Source: Zophobihabitans entericus
GTDB taxonomy: Bacteria > Pseudomonadota > Gammaproteobacteria > Enterobacterales > Orbaceae
Length of the DNA: 64,000 nucleotides
Direction: 5' to 3'
Assembly (NCBI RefSeq): GCF_011745665.1
Contig: NZ_CP050253.1
Location: forward strand, 471,418-535,417
Below, in pieces: positions 1-9,413 of the stretch; positions within the stretch are counted from its first letter, which is position 1, and each line of letters opens with the position of its first letter. The notes below the pieces were generated by a model, which did no database searches, was not told where the DNA came from, and saw only the letters and a program-made list of their open reading frames with translations. Position numbers and translations under genes: made by a program.

Positions 1-295
1 ACTCTTTGATAGCGACTAAGCCTTCTCCAGTTACGGGTACTTTAACAACGATAGTTTTAATATGGTTACGTAGTTTTTGCGCATCTTCGATCATTTGCTC
101 TGCGGTATTTCCCATTGTTTGGGCAAATAGCTGACCTTTGTCACCCAAAATATCCTGTAGTTCAGACAATACATCAAACACCGGACGACGCTCTTTAGCG
201 ACAATACTTGGGTTGGTAGTGACTCCTTGAATAGGAAGAATACGGTTTAAACGCTTAACAGCAGCAATATCAGCGGTATCTAAATAGAGTTCCAT
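1..295 (-). CDS. fsa: Fructose-6-phosphate aldolase / transaldolase-like, 5' part only
   Basis: The first 98 codons of a class I aldolase of the Fsa/TalC family; the gene runs off the left edge, so the C-terminal half is missing. I translated it from the minus strand, starting at the ATG at 295-293 ([10 protein letters not shown]). Seen: the family opening MELYLDT, the segment GVTTNPSI (residues 24-31), and VVKVPVT with Lys85, the position of the Schiff-base lysine in E. coli FsaA. Known for the family: reversible cleavage of fructose 6-phosphate to dihydroxyacetone and glyceraldehyde 3-phosphate in the cytosol; the true substrate in vivo is often unclear. A perfect CRP site lies about 100 bp upstream, so cAMP-CRP control is likely. 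FsaA and FsaB cannot be separated from this fragment. Confidence 0.88.
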   Translation of the reverse strand, partial: MELYLDTADIAAVKRLNRILPIQGVTTNPSIVAKERRPVFDVLSELQDILGDKGQLFAQTMGNTAEQMIEDAQKLRNHIKTIVVKVPVTGEGLVAIKE

Positions 296-390
296 AACAA
301 GCCTCATGTTTTGATTAAAAATTAAAATTCTTTCGTTCGAAAGTAATTCTATATAAATAAAAAAATAAATAGACAAATTAGATGCAATTC

Positions 391-406
391 TGTGATCTGT
401 TTCACA
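391..406. promoter_or_regulatory. CRP binding site upstream of fsa
   Basis: TGTGATCTGTTTCACA is a perfect match to the CRP consensus TGTGA-N6-TCACA. It is centred about 103 bp upstream of the fsa start codon on the minus strand, with AT-rich -10-like sequence between. The match is seen; activation of fsa is inferred. Crp itself is encoded in this window. Confidence 0.8.
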
Positions 407-480
407 AAAAATTTTTATTATTGGGAATAAGGATAATTGAGATATTAAGAATATTTAGTATATATAAAATTTCTTCAAAT

Positions 481-527
481 AAATCAAAGGGTTATAAGAT
501 AGTGAATTATTTATAACCCTTTGATTT
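481..527. terminator. 17-bp perfect hairpin downstream of purD; member of an AT-rich hairpin family
   Basis: AAATCAAAGGGTTATAA (481-497) and its exact reverse complement (511-527) flank a 13-nt loop, just past the purD stop codon. It probably terminates purHD, although no clean U tract follows on the minus strand. The same motif and the flank beyond its stem recur near 24.0, 42.6 and, more loosely, 53.3 kb, so it is also listed as a repeat family in the findings. Confidence 0.7.
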
Positions 528-534
528 TATTGTA

Positions 535-1821
535 TTATTTCTGTTCTCTGGCAATCGCACGATAACCAATATCATGACGATAGAAGCAATCCTGCCAGTG
601 AATTGATTTTATTTGCTGATAGGCTTTTTGCTGTGCTTCAAGCACTGAGTGGCCCAGCGCAGTGACACACAGTACACGCCCACCGTTGGTACAGACCTTA
701 CCATTTTTAAGTACAGTACCAGCCTGAAATACTTTACAGTCAGAGCTTTCCTGAGCATTCAGACCGGTTATCTCATCACCACTGCGATAATCGCCCGGAT
801 AACCACCGGCAGCCATAACAACCCCAATCGCAGGGCGTGGATCCCAGATCGATTTTTGAGTATTGAGCTTACCGTCCACGGCGGCCAGACAGAGTTCTAC
901 CAGATCAGATTCCAGACGCATCATAATTGGCTGCGTTTCTGGATCACCAAAGCGACAATTAAATTCAATCACTTTTGGGTTACCAGATTCATCGATCATC
1001 AGACCAGCATATAAGAAGCCGGTGTAAACGTGACCTTCTGCTGCCATACCATTGACGGTTGGATAGATAACCTGTTGCATCACTTTATCAAATACAGCAT
1101 CAGTCACCACGGGAGCTGGGGAATAAGCACCCATACCGCCGGTATTTAAACCGGTATCGCCATCACCAACACGTTTATGATCCTGACTGGTTGCCATTGG
1201 TTCAACGTTTTTACCGTCAACCATGACAATAAAGCTGGCTTCTTCACCGGTTAAAAACTCTTCAATCACAACGCGGTGACCTGCTTCACCAAAAGCATTG
1301 CCTGCCAGCATATCGTGGATAGCGTCTTCTGCTTCTTTGAGTGTCATTGCAACAATGACGCCTTTACCGGCAGCTAAGCCATCAGCTTTAATCACAATTG
1401 GTGCACCTTTTTGACGCAGATAAGTCAGCGCAGGTTCAATCTCAGTAAAGTTTTGATATTCAGCCGTTGGAATTTTATGACGGGCTAAAAAGTCTTTAGC
1501 AAAGGCTTTAGAGCCTTCAAGCTGCGCTGCTGCCTGAGTCGGTCCAAAGATTTTTAGTCCGGCCTGACGGAATTTATCCACCACGCCAATAACCAGAGGC
1601 GCCTCTGGCCCGACAATCGTTAAATCAATTTTTTCTTTTTGCGCAAAACTGAGCAAAGCGTCAATATCAGTGACCTGAATATCAATATTCGTTAAGCCGG
1701 GTTCTGTTGCTGTACCTGCATTGCCTGGCGCGACAAACACGTGTGACACACGCGGTGATTGTGCTACTTTCCAGCCCAGCGCGTGCTCACGTCCACCATT
1801 ACCAATAATTAAGATTTTCAT
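535..1821 (-). CDS. purD: Phosphoribosylamine-glycine ligase (GAR synthetase)
   Basis: Second step of de novo purine synthesis: phosphoribosylamine + glycine + ATP to glycinamide ribonucleotide, in the cytosol. 428 residues against 429 in E. coli, full length. The N-terminal domain begins MKILIIGNGGREHALGWK, the family signature. An ATP-grasp fold follows (KADGLAAGKGV near residue 146; EEFLTGEEASF near 187), and the metal-binding segment EFNCRFGDPETQ is near 285. It lies 19 bp downstream of purH on the same strand, the conserved purHD order, and shares its promoter. No clear PurR box was found upstream of purH. A perfect hairpin follows the stop codon. Confidence 0.97.
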   Translation of the reverse strand: MKILIIGNGGREHALGWKVAQSPRVSHVFVAPGNAGTATEPGLTNIDIQVTDIDALLSFAQKEKIDLTIVGPEAPLVIGVVDKFRQAGLKIFGPTQAAAQLEGSKAFAKDFLARHKIPTAEYQNFTEIEPALTYLRQKGAPIVIKADGLAAGKGVIVAMTLKEAEDAIHDMLAGNAFGEAGHRVVIEEFLTGEEASFIVMVDGKNVEPMATSQDHKRVGDGDTGLNTGGMGAYSPAPVVTDAVFDKVMQQVIYPTVNGMAAEGHVYTGFLYAGLMIDESGNPKVIEFNCRFGDPETQPIMMRLESDLVELCLAAVDGKLNTQKSIWDPRPAIGVVMAAGGYPGDYRSGDEITGLNAQESSDCKVFQAGTVLKNGKVCTNGGRVLCVTALGHSVLEAQQKAYQQIKSIHWQDCFYRHDIGYRAIAREQK

Positions 1822-1840
1822 TTAAGACCTCTTTGAGTAA

Positions 1841-3430
1841 TTAGTGACGGAAGTGGCGCATATTAGTGAAAATCATCGCGATGTTATGTTCATCCGCTGC
1901 CTGAATCACTTCATCATCACGAATTGAACCGCCCGGCTGAATCACACAAGTAATGCCAACCGCAGCTGCTGCATCAATACCGTCACGGAACGGGAAAAAT
2001 GCATCAGATGCCATAACCGAGCCGGCCACTTGTAGATTTTCGTCCTGTGCTTTGATACCGGCGATTTTAGCCGAGTAAACGCGGCTCATTTGGCCGGCGC
2101 CAATCCCAATTGTCATGTTATTTTTAGCGTAAACAATAGCGTTGGATTTAACAAATTTAGCGACTTTCCAGCAGAACAGGGCATCAGCCAGTTCTTTCTC
2201 TGTTGGCTGGCGTTTACTTACAATTTTAAAATCACCCTGAGTGACCATGCCTAAATCACGATCCTGAACAAGCAGTCCACCATTGACGCGTTTAAAATCC
2301 AGCCCGGCAACACGCCCGTGCCAGTAGCCACAGGCCAGAACGCGGATATTCTTTTTCGTGGATAGCAGTTCAAGGGCATCTGCGGCAATTTCTGGTGCGA
2401 TAATCACTTCAACAAACTGACGATCGATAATAGCTTGTGCTGTTTTAACATCCAGCTTGTGATTAAAGGCGATGATGCCACCAAAAGCGGAAGTTGGATC
2501 GGTTTGATAAGCTCTCAGGTAAGCATTTAAGATAGAATCACTGGTTGCCACGCCGCATGGATTGGCATGTTTAACAATCACACAAGCTGGTTCTTTGAAC
2601 TCTTTGACACATTCAAGTGCTGCGTCGGTATCGGCGATATTGTTATAAGACAGTTCTTTACCTTGCAATTGTATTGCTGTTGCTACTGAAGCTTCATTAA
2701 TGTTCTCTTCCACATAGAAGGCTGCTTGTTGGTGGCTGTTTTCACCGTAGCGCATATCTTGTTTTTTGATAAGTTGCAGATTGAAAGTACGTGGGAAGTG
2801 GCCAGAAGGTTTGTCAGTTTCGCCAAAGTAAGGAGGCACTAACTTACCAAAGTAATTGGCAATCATACCATCGTATTGAGCCGTGTGTTCAAAGGCTTTG
2901 ATTGCCAGATTAAAACGATAATCAAGCGTGAGTGAGCCTTGATTTTGGTCCATCATATCGATGATAAGTGAGTAGTCACTACTGTTTACTACAATCGCCA
3001 CGTCTTTATGGTTTTTCGCGGCTGAGCGTACCATCGTTGGACCGCCAATATCGATGTTTTCTACCGCATCGGCCAAAGTACAATCAGGTTTAGCTACCGT
3101 TGCAGCAAATGGATAGAGATTAACAACCACCATATCGATAGGCTTAATTGTGTGTTGTTCCATAATGGCATCGTCCTGACCGCGACGACCTAAAATTCCA
3201 CCATGAACTTTTGGATGTAACGTTTTAACACGCCCGTCCATCATTTCAGGAAAACCGGTATAGTCAGATACTTCAGTGACAGGGACATGATTGTCCATAA
3301 GTAACTTAGCGGTACCGCCGGTTGAAAGTAACTCAACATTTCTTTGTACAAGTGCTTTGGCAAATTCAAGAATGCCCGTTTTATCCGACACACTGAGTAG
3401 TGCACGGCGAATAGGACGATGCTGTGACAT
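1841..3430 (-). CDS. purH: Bifunctional AICAR formyltransferase / IMP cyclohydrolase
   Basis: Last two steps of IMP synthesis: formylation of AICAR with 10-formyl-THF, then ring closure. The N-terminal MGS-like cyclohydrolase domain (about residues 1-150) opens with [17 protein letters not shown] and includes [10 protein letters not shown]. The transformylase domain carries [10 protein letters not shown], the motif with the catalytic Lys-His, and a C-terminal [13 protein letters not shown] chose the ATG at 3430 ([11 protein letters not shown]), which has GGAG 9 nt upstream. A longer reading to 3445 would need a TTG codon and would include that ribosome-binding site in the coding sequence. About 529 residues from this start, matching the usual length. 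First gene of the purHD operon; about 230 bp separate it from garK. Confidence 0.96.
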   Translation of the reverse strand: MSQHRPIRRALLSVSDKTGILEFAKALVQRNVELLSTGGTAKLLMDNHVPVTEVSDYTGFPEMMDGRVKTLHPKVHGGILGRRGQDDAIMEQHTIKPIDMVVVNLYPFAATVAKPDCTLADAVENIDIGGPTMVRSAAKNHKDVAIVVNSSDYSLIIDMMDQNQGSLTLDYRFNLAIKAFEHTAQYDGMIANYFGKLVPPYFGETDKPSGHFPRTFNLQLIKKQDMRYGENSHQQAAFYVEENINEASVATAIQLQGKELSYNNIADTDAALECVKEFKEPACVIVKHANPCGVATSDSILNAYLRAYQTDPTSAFGGIIAFNHKLDVKTAQAIIDRQFVEVIIAPEIAADALELLSTKKNIRVLACGYWHGRVAGLDFKRVNGGLLVQDRDLGMVTQGDFKIVSKRQPTEKELADALFCWKVAKFVKSNAIVYAKNNMTIGIGAGQMSRVYSAKIAGIKAQDENLQVAGSVMASDAFFPFRDGIDAAAAVGITCVIQPGGSIRDDEVIQAADEHNIAMIFTNMRHFRH

Positions 3431-3600
3431 GTGGAATATCTCCAAAATAGAGTATAAGAGCAGAGTGGGTTAGGTCACATTATACTTAAACTTCATGGAA
3501 ATGTTTAGAATTTTATCTAAGGTAAATATTTAACTATATGAATAAAAATGAGAAATTTTAATTTAAAGTAATAATAAAAGTAGGGGTATTACTAAAGATT

Positions 3601-3650
3601 GAAAAATTTAATAACGATCGTAAGCTGATTAGCTATACCGATCATTATTA
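3601..3650 (-). terminator. Rho-independent terminator of the gud/gar operon
   Basis: A long stem, TAATAACGATCG...CGATCATTATTA, contains a nested AGCT/AGCT pair and has only small mismatches. On the minus strand it is followed by AAATTTTTC. It starts about 20 bp past the garK stop, so it most likely ends the six-gene operon. Confidence 0.75.
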
Positions 3651-3671
3651 AATATCAAATAGTTACTGCTA

Positions 3672-4823
3672 TTAATGTTTCAGTGATATACCGATTTTTA
3701 TGGTCGCTGCTACATTTCTGGCACATAGACGTAAGTTATCTGCTGCTGTTTTTGGATCAAGGGCTTCTTTTAATGTGGTAATTTTATTTAACACACTATA
3801 GACCGCGGTAATACCGTAAGGATACACAATTTCAACTTTATCACCTAAGCTACCGGCAATCGCAATCACTGGTTTTTGGTGACGTTGTGCTAGCTTAGCA
3901 ACGCCAACCGGTACTTTGCCATTAACACTTTGATTATCAACTCGACCTTCGCCAGTAATCACCAGATCAGCGTTTTTAATTAGCTCTTCAAGCCCCAGCA
4001 TACCTGTGATGATTTCAATGCCCGGTTTTAAGGTTGCATTTAAAAAAGCCAGTAATGCAATACCCATACCGCCTGCTGCACCAGTGCCCGGAACAGTTGC
4101 GACATCAAGACCTAAATCGCGTTTAATAATGTCAGCAAAATGTGACAAGTTTTGATCAAGTTCTTTGATCATGTCAGGCGTTGCCCCTTTTTGTGGACCA
4201 AAGATAGCTGAAGCGCCATTTGGGCCAGTAAGAGGATTAGTGACATCACAAGCTGTATCAATCTGGCACTCTTTAACACGTGGATCTAAACCTGAAATAT
4301 CAATTCTGTCTAAATCTGCCAGTGCTGCGCCACCAAAGCCTATTTGCTTACCTTGCTTGTTGAGTAATTTCACGCCTAATGCTTGCAGCATACCGGCGCC
4401 ACCGTCGTTAGTTGCACTACCACCGATACCAATAATACAATGCGTAACACCTTTACTCAGTGCATCTTTAATCAGTTCGCCAGTACCATATGAGGTTGTT
4501 ATTCTGGGATCTCTTTTTTCTACAGGTACACGTTCCAGCCCACTTGCTGCTGCCATTTCAATAATAGCACGGTCTTTATCACCTGAAAGGCCATAAAACG
4601 CTTGTCCTTTTTGACCTAGTGGATCAGTAATTTCAATAGTAATTTTAGTGCCTTTAAGGGCATCCACCATTGCATCTACTGTACCTTCACCGCCATCAGC
4701 GACAGGGAGCAAAATGTACTCAGCAGAATCAAAAACTTCAGCAAACCCTTTTTTAACTTCCTTAGCTACTTCTAATGCACTCAGGCTTTCTTTAAAAGAG
4801 TCTGGAGCGATAACAATTTTCAT
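3672..4823 (-). CDS. garK: Glycerate 2-kinase
   Basis: Phosphorylates D-glycerate with ATP to 2-phosphoglycerate, feeding lower glycolysis; the final step of glucarate/galactarate breakdown. 383 residues against 381 in E. coli. Family features of glycerate kinase type 1: MKIVIAPDSFKESLSA at the N-terminus, PVADGGEGTVDAM near residue 41, IIGIGGSATNDGGAGM near 130, GTGAAGGMGIALLAF near 246 and VITGEGRVDNQS near 290. It is the last gene of the minus-strand operon, 56 bp after garR, and a terminator follows. E. coli also ends its gar operon with garRK, so GarK is favoured over GlxK, although the reaction alone does not distinguish them. Confidence 0.93.
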   Translation of the reverse strand: MKIVIAPDSFKESLSALEVAKEVKKGFAEVFDSAEYILLPVADGGEGTVDAMVDALKGTKITIEITDPLGQKGQAFYGLSGDKDRAIIEMAAASGLERVPVEKRDPRITTSYGTGELIKDALSKGVTHCIIGIGGSATNDGGAGMLQALGVKLLNKQGKQIGFGGAALADLDRIDISGLDPRVKECQIDTACDVTNPLTGPNGASAIFGPQKGATPDMIKELDQNLSHFADIIKRDLGLDVATVPGTGAAGGMGIALLAFLNATLKPGIEIITGMLGLEELIKNADLVITGEGRVDNQSVNGKVPVGVAKLAQRHQKPVIAIAGSLGDKVEIVYPYGITAVYSVLNKITTLKEALDPKTAADNLRLCARNVAATIKIGISLKH

Positions 4824-4879
4824 ATCTAACCCGCTAAAATTAAGTTGAGCATAGTGGCGCTATGCCCAACATGTTTTTA

Positions 4880-5761
4880 TTATTTGATTTCAGTTTTAGC
4901 TAACTTCTCGTAGTAACAAGCAAGAGCACTGTGGTCTGATGTACCGTGACCATCAGCACGTAATGCCTGCATCATTTCCATAACAGCGGCTGTTAATGGC
5001 AGTGATGTACCGATTTCATGAGAGGTATCTAACGCATTTTGTAGATCTTTGATATGTAGATCAATACGGAAACCTGGTTTGAAGTTACGGTTTAAAACCA
5101 TTGGTGCTTTAGCGTCAAGGACAGTACTTCCTGCCAGACCGCCACGGATTGCTTGATATACAAGCTCAGGGTTTACGCCCGCTTTAGTTGCAAGAATCAA
5201 TGCTTCTGACATTGCAGCAATGTTTAGAGCAACAATAACCTGGTTAGCAAGTTTAGTTACGTTACCCGCACCGATTTCACCAGTATAAACAACAGAACCT
5301 GCCATTGCTTTCATAATGTCATAGTATTTATCAAATACTGCTTTCTTACCACCAACCATGACAGATAATGTACCGTCGATAGCTTTTGGTTCACCACCAC
5401 TTACCGGAGCATCTAGCATATCTACGCCTTTTTTCTCGACTTCAGCATAGATTTCACGGCTTGCCAGTGGAGCGATTGAGCTCATATCGATAATAACAGT
5501 ACCTGCTTTAGCACCTTCCATCACACCATCTTTACCAAGTACGGCTTCTTTTACGTTAGGTGAGTTTGGAAGCATAGTGATGATAACATCACACTCTGCC
5601 GCTACTGCTTTAGCTGTTGCTGCACTTTTAGCGCCAGCTGCAACAACGTCATCAACAGCTGCTTGATTTCTGTCACAAACAACCAGTGAGTAACCTGCTT
5701 TCATCAGGTTTTTACTCATTGGTTTACCCATAATACCCAGACCGATAAATCCGATTTTCAT
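4880..5761 (-). CDS. garR: Tartronate semialdehyde reductase
   Basis: Reduces tartronate semialdehyde to D-glycerate with NAD(P)H. A beta-hydroxyacid dehydrogenase of 293 residues (294 in E. coli). The Rossmann motif GLGIMG is at residues 7-12 and DAPVSGG at about 117-123. The catalytic lysine is K170 in GAGNVTKLANQ, and the C-terminal helical domain ends DHSALACYYEKLA. It sits between garL and garK, which make its substrate and consume its product. GlxR is the alternative assignment, but the position supports GarR. Confidence 0.95.
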   Translation of the reverse strand: MKIGFIGLGIMGKPMSKNLMKAGYSLVVCDRNQAAVDDVVAAGAKSAATAKAVAAECDVIITMLPNSPNVKEAVLGKDGVMEGAKAGTVIIDMSSIAPLASREIYAEVEKKGVDMLDAPVSGGEPKAIDGTLSVMVGGKKAVFDKYYDIMKAMAGSVVYTGEIGAGNVTKLANQVIVALNIAAMSEALILATKAGVNPELVYQAIRGGLAGSTVLDAKAPMVLNRNFKPGFRIDLHIKDLQNALDTSHEIGTSLPLTAAVMEMMQALRADGHGTSDHSALACYYEKLAKTEIK

Positions 5762-5807
5762 TTACATATTCCTCTTTGTTTATGGTGATAAATAATATAT
5801 CGCTATA

Positions 5808-6578
5808 TTATTTTAAATATTTATCCGCTAATGCTTGCGTGCCTGAGCGGAAGACACCTAGATCACTACCTACACCAACAAAGGTAGCACCCATTTCTAA
5901 ATAACGACGCGCATCGGCTTCAACCGGCGCTAAAATACCACACGCTTTACCTTGTTTTTTACATACATCAAATACGTGCTGGATAGCTTTTTGTACTTCA
6001 GGATGACCTGGTTGACCAAAATAGCCAAGACCTGCAGATAAGTCACTTGGACCAACAAACAGTAGGTCAACACCATCAACAGCGGCAATTTTTTCCACAT
6101 TTTCAATCGCTTTTTTGCTTTCGATTTGTACCATTACTGCGATGTTGTCATTAATTTTGCTGAAATAATCGGTAATTGTGCCGTATTGGTTACTACGGTG
6201 AGAAACAGATACACCACGAATACCTTGTGGTGGGTAACGTGTTGCGGCAACTGCTTTTTTAGCTTCTTCTTCTGTTTCAACAAACGGAATTAAGAAGTTG
6301 TAGAAACCAATATCTAAAAGACGCTTGATCAGGACCGGATCGTTCCAGGCAGGACGAACAACTGGCGCACTTTTGCTATCTTTTAGAGCCATAAGTTGTG
6401 GAGCAAATGTTAATACATCATTTGGTGCATGTTCACCATCTAGTAATAACCAGTCAAAGCCTGCACAACCTAGCACCTCAGTTGTGATCGGGCTGCCAAG
6501 AGCTGCCCAGCATCCGAATAACGTTTTTCTATTCAGAATGTCCTGACGGAGCTGGTTATGGCATGTTGTTGATTTCAT
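5808..6578 (-). CDS. garL: 5-keto-4-deoxy-D-glucarate aldolase
   Basis: Cleaves 5-keto-4-deoxy-D-glucarate to pyruvate and tartronate semialdehyde. A class II, Mg-dependent HpcH/HpaI-family aldolase, 256 residues as in E. coli. Seen: [10 protein letters not shown] with H50, [10 protein letters not shown] with the metal ligand E153, and [11 protein letters not shown] with the ligand D179, at the same positions as in E. coli GarL. The substrate-loop segment [12 protein letters not shown] is also present. It follows gudD after 62 bp and precedes garR by 46 bp. The same aldol product arises from D-glucarate (GudD) and D-galactarate (GarD), so this gene serves both branches. Confidence 0.95.
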   Translation of the reverse strand: MKSTTCHNQLRQDILNRKTLFGCWAALGSPITTEVLGCAGFDWLLLDGEHAPNDVLTFAPQLMALKDSKSAPVVRPAWNDPVLIKRLLDIGFYNFLIPFVETEEEAKKAVAATRYPPQGIRGVSVSHRSNQYGTITDYFSKINDNIAVMVQIESKKAIENVEKIAAVDGVDLLFVGPSDLSAGLGYFGQPGHPEVQKAIQHVFDVCKKQGKACGILAPVEADARRYLEMGATFVGVGSDLGVFRSGTQALADKYLK

Positions 6579-6640
6579 AAGAAGTTACCCTTAAGTGTGA
6601 GAGATAAACCCCAAAATGAGGTTTATCGATTTTTCCTAAA

Positions 6641-7969
6641 TTAACGAACTAAACACGGTTTTTTGTTATCAAATGTCCAGTTTGGAATTAGGTATTGCAT
6701 CGCCATTGCGTCATTACGTGCACCTAGGCCCATATTTTTGTAAAGCTCATTAGCTTTCATTATCTGATCCATATCGATTTCAACACCAAGACCTGGTTTT
6801 TTAGGAACCTGCACCATACCTTTAACGATTTGCAGAGGCTCTTTAGTCAGACGTTGATTACCTTCCTGCCAGATCCAGTGAGTATCAATTGCAGTGATGT
6901 TACCTGGTGCAGCAGCTGCTACATGAGTAAACATTGCTAAAGAAATATCAAAGTGGTTGTTAGAGTGAGAACCCCATGTTAAGCCCCACTCATGACACAT
7001 TTGTGCAACACGAACAGAACCGTTCATAGTCCAGAAATGTGGGTCAGCCAGTGGAATATCTACTGATTGTAGAGAGATAGTATGGCCCATTTGACGCCAG
7101 TCAGTTGCAATCATGTTAGTTGCAGTTGGAAGACCAGTCGCGCGGCGGAATTCAGCCATGATTTCACGACCAGAATAACCTTGCTCTGCACCACACGGAT
7201 CTTCTGCATACGCTAATGTGTCTTTTAAGTATTTACCAATACGGATAGCTTCATCAAGCATCCAGCCACCGTTTGGATCCAGTGTTACACGCGCTTTAGG
7301 GAACGCTTTTTTGATCGCGATAACTGCTTCAGCTTCGTCTTCAGCGCTTAGTACGCCACCTTTTAATTTAAAGTCATTAAAGCCATATTTTTCATAAGTC
7401 ACTTCTGCCAGACGAGCAATCGTGGCTGGTGTAAGTGCTTCTTCATGACGCAGACGATACCAATCACATGGATCGTTTGGCTGGCTTTGATATGGAAGAT
7501 CAGTTTTCTTACGATCCCCTACATAGAATAGGTAGCCTAACATTTCTACTTCGTCACGTTGCTGACCGTCACCAAGTAATGAAGCAACTGTTACGTTTAA
7601 GTGTTTACCAAGCAGGTCAAGCATTGCTGCTTCAATACCTGTTACAACGTGAATTGTGGTACGCAGGTCAAATGTTTGTAATCCACGACCACCGGCATCA
7701 CGATCAGCGAACTGATTACGTACTGCGTTCATGATGTTTTTGTATTCACCGATTTGTTTACCAATAATTAGCGGCTTAGCATCTTCTAATGTCTTAGTGA
7801 TTTTCTCACCGCCCGGGACTTCACCCACACCAACATTACCAGCATTATCTTTCATGATAACGATGTTACGTGTGAAGTAAGGGGCATGAGCACCACTCAG
7901 GTTTAGTAGCATACTATCGTGACCAGCTACAGGAATTACTTGCATCTCTTTAATGATAGGGGTAGTCAT
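6641..7969 (-). CDS. gudD: D-glucarate dehydratase
   Basis: Enolase-superfamily enzyme that dehydrates D-glucarate to 5-keto-4-deoxy-D-glucarate. 442 residues (446 in E. coli). The catalytic set is visible: K201-x-K203 (FKLKGG), metal ligands D231, E256 and N285, D309, and H335 in GSHSNNHF, each offset by four from E. coli. GudD-specific stretches such as [16 protein letters not shown] and [11 protein letters not shown] separate it from the neighbouring paralogue. It is 58 bp downstream of gudX. The substrate is probably imported by GudP, the first gene of the operon. Confidence 0.95.
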   Translation of the reverse strand: MTTPIIKEMQVIPVAGHDSMLLNLSGAHAPYFTRNIVIMKDNAGNVGVGEVPGGEKITKTLEDAKPLIIGKQIGEYKNIMNAVRNQFADRDAGGRGLQTFDLRTTIHVVTGIEAAMLDLLGKHLNVTVASLLGDGQQRDEVEMLGYLFYVGDRKKTDLPYQSQPNDPCDWYRLRHEEALTPATIARLAEVTYEKYGFNDFKLKGGVLSAEDEAEAVIAIKKAFPKARVTLDPNGGWMLDEAIRIGKYLKDTLAYAEDPCGAEQGYSGREIMAEFRRATGLPTATNMIATDWRQMGHTISLQSVDIPLADPHFWTMNGSVRVAQMCHEWGLTWGSHSNNHFDISLAMFTHVAAAAPGNITAIDTHWIWQEGNQRLTKEPLQIVKGMVQVPKKPGLGVEIDMDQIMKANELYKNMGLGARNDAMAMQYLIPNWTFDNKKPCLVR

Positions 7970-8027
7970 ATTGTAAATCTCCCAAATTTAACTTTATTTT
8001 AATTGTAATATATCGAATAAATAAATC

Positions 8028-9365
8028 TTAACGAACCATTGCCGGGCGTTTACGATCAAATTTCCAACCTGGTATTAAATATTGCATTGCAACACCGTCA
8101 TTACGAGCACCGGTCGGTAAGCGTTTATAGAGTTCGTGAGCTTTCTCAACTTGTTGCATGTCCAGCTCAATTCCAAGTCCTGGTTTACCATTTAAGGCAA
8201 TTTTACCGTTCTTGATTTGTAATGGTTCTTTAGTCAGGCGGTCAGTGCCTTCCTGCCAAATCCAGTGTGTATCAAGTGCGGTTGGATTACCCGGTGCAGA
8301 GGCACCAACGTGAGTAAACATTGCTAAGGAAATATCAAAATGGTTGTTAGAGTGACAGCCCCAGGTTAAGCCCCATTCATCACAAAGTTGAGCAACACGG
8401 CTGGCACCAGTTAGTGTCCAGAAGTGTGGGTCAGCCAGTGGAATGTCGACAGCTTGTAACATGATAGAGTGACACATCTCTCGCCAGTTTGTAGCAACCA
8501 TGTTTGTTGCTGTTGGCAGACCTGTAGCACGGCGGAATTCTGCCATAATTTCACGGCCAGAATAACCATTTTCTGCACCACATGGATCTTCTGCGTAAGT
8601 GAGTACGTCATGCATGTTCTTACATAGATCAATGGCTTCGTTTAATGACCATGCACCATTTGGATCAAGAGTAATACGTGCATCCGGGAAGCGTTTTTTA
8701 AGCTGAGTTACGGTATCAATCTCTGATTCACCTGCCAGTACGCCGCCTTTCATTTTAAAATCTTTAAAGCCATAACGATCTTTGGCGGCTTCTGCTAAAC
8801 GCACTACAGATTCAGATGTCATTGCTTGTTCACGACGGATGCGATACCAGTCATGTGAACCTGTCATTGGTTGTTGATAACCAAGGTCAGTCTTTTTATC
8901 GTCACCGATATAGAATAAGTAACCAAGAACAGTCACTTCATCACGTTGTTTACCTGGTCCAAGTAGTTCTGCTACCGGAACATTTAATAGTTGACCCATT
9001 AAATCAAGAAGTGCTGCCTCAAGTGCTGCTACAGCATTAACACGTAGTTCAAAAGTCCATGCGCCACCGCCAAAAGTATCATAGTCGGCATTGATGTAGC
9101 CTTGGTGCATGTTATTAACCAAACGGTTAAGAATGGCAACAGGTTGACCAACCACATGTGGAATTGCTTCTTTTAAGGCGTTTTCAATTGTAGTACCACC
9201 GGGAGCTTCACCTACACCGGTATGGCCAGCGTTATCTTTTAAAATGACGATGTTACGAGTGAAGTAGGGGCCATGAGCCCCTCCAACGTTCATAAGCATA
9301 CTGTCAAAACCTGCTACAGGGATAACTTGCATCGATGTAATTACAGGAACTGATTGTGTACTCAT
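8028..9365 (-). CDS. gudX: Glucarate dehydratase-related protein
   Basis: Paralogue of GudD in the same operon, 445 residues. It carries the GudX-type sequence ([36 protein letters not shown]) and not the GudD version. Active-site residues of the enolase superfamily are all kept: K204-x-K206, D234, E259, N288, D312, H338. E. coli GudX is known as a weak glucarate dehydratase; one proposal is that it partners GudD in a heteromer. The gene lies 48 bp downstream of gudP, and the gudP-gudX-gudD order matches E. coli. Catalysis by this copy is inferred from the intact residues. Confidence 0.92.
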   Translation of the reverse strand: MSTQSVPVITSMQVIPVAGFDSMLMNVGGAHGPYFTRNIVILKDNAGHTGVGEAPGGTTIENALKEAIPHVVGQPVAILNRLVNNMHQGYINADYDTFGGGAWTFELRVNAVAALEAALLDLMGQLLNVPVAELLGPGKQRDEVTVLGYLFYIGDDKKTDLGYQQPMTGSHDWYRIRREQAMTSESVVRLAEAAKDRYGFKDFKMKGGVLAGESEIDTVTQLKKRFPDARITLDPNGAWSLNEAIDLCKNMHDVLTYAEDPCGAENGYSGREIMAEFRRATGLPTATNMVATNWREMCHSIMLQAVDIPLADPHFWTLTGASRVAQLCDEWGLTWGCHSNNHFDISLAMFTHVGASAPGNPTALDTHWIWQEGTDRLTKEPLQIKNGKIALNGKPGLGIELDMQQVEKAHELYKRLPTGARNDGVAMQYLIPGWKFDRKRPAMVR

Positions 9366-9413
9366 TACTTACTCCCCAAATTAACTGAATTAATTCGCTA
9401 TCGTAAAATCAAA

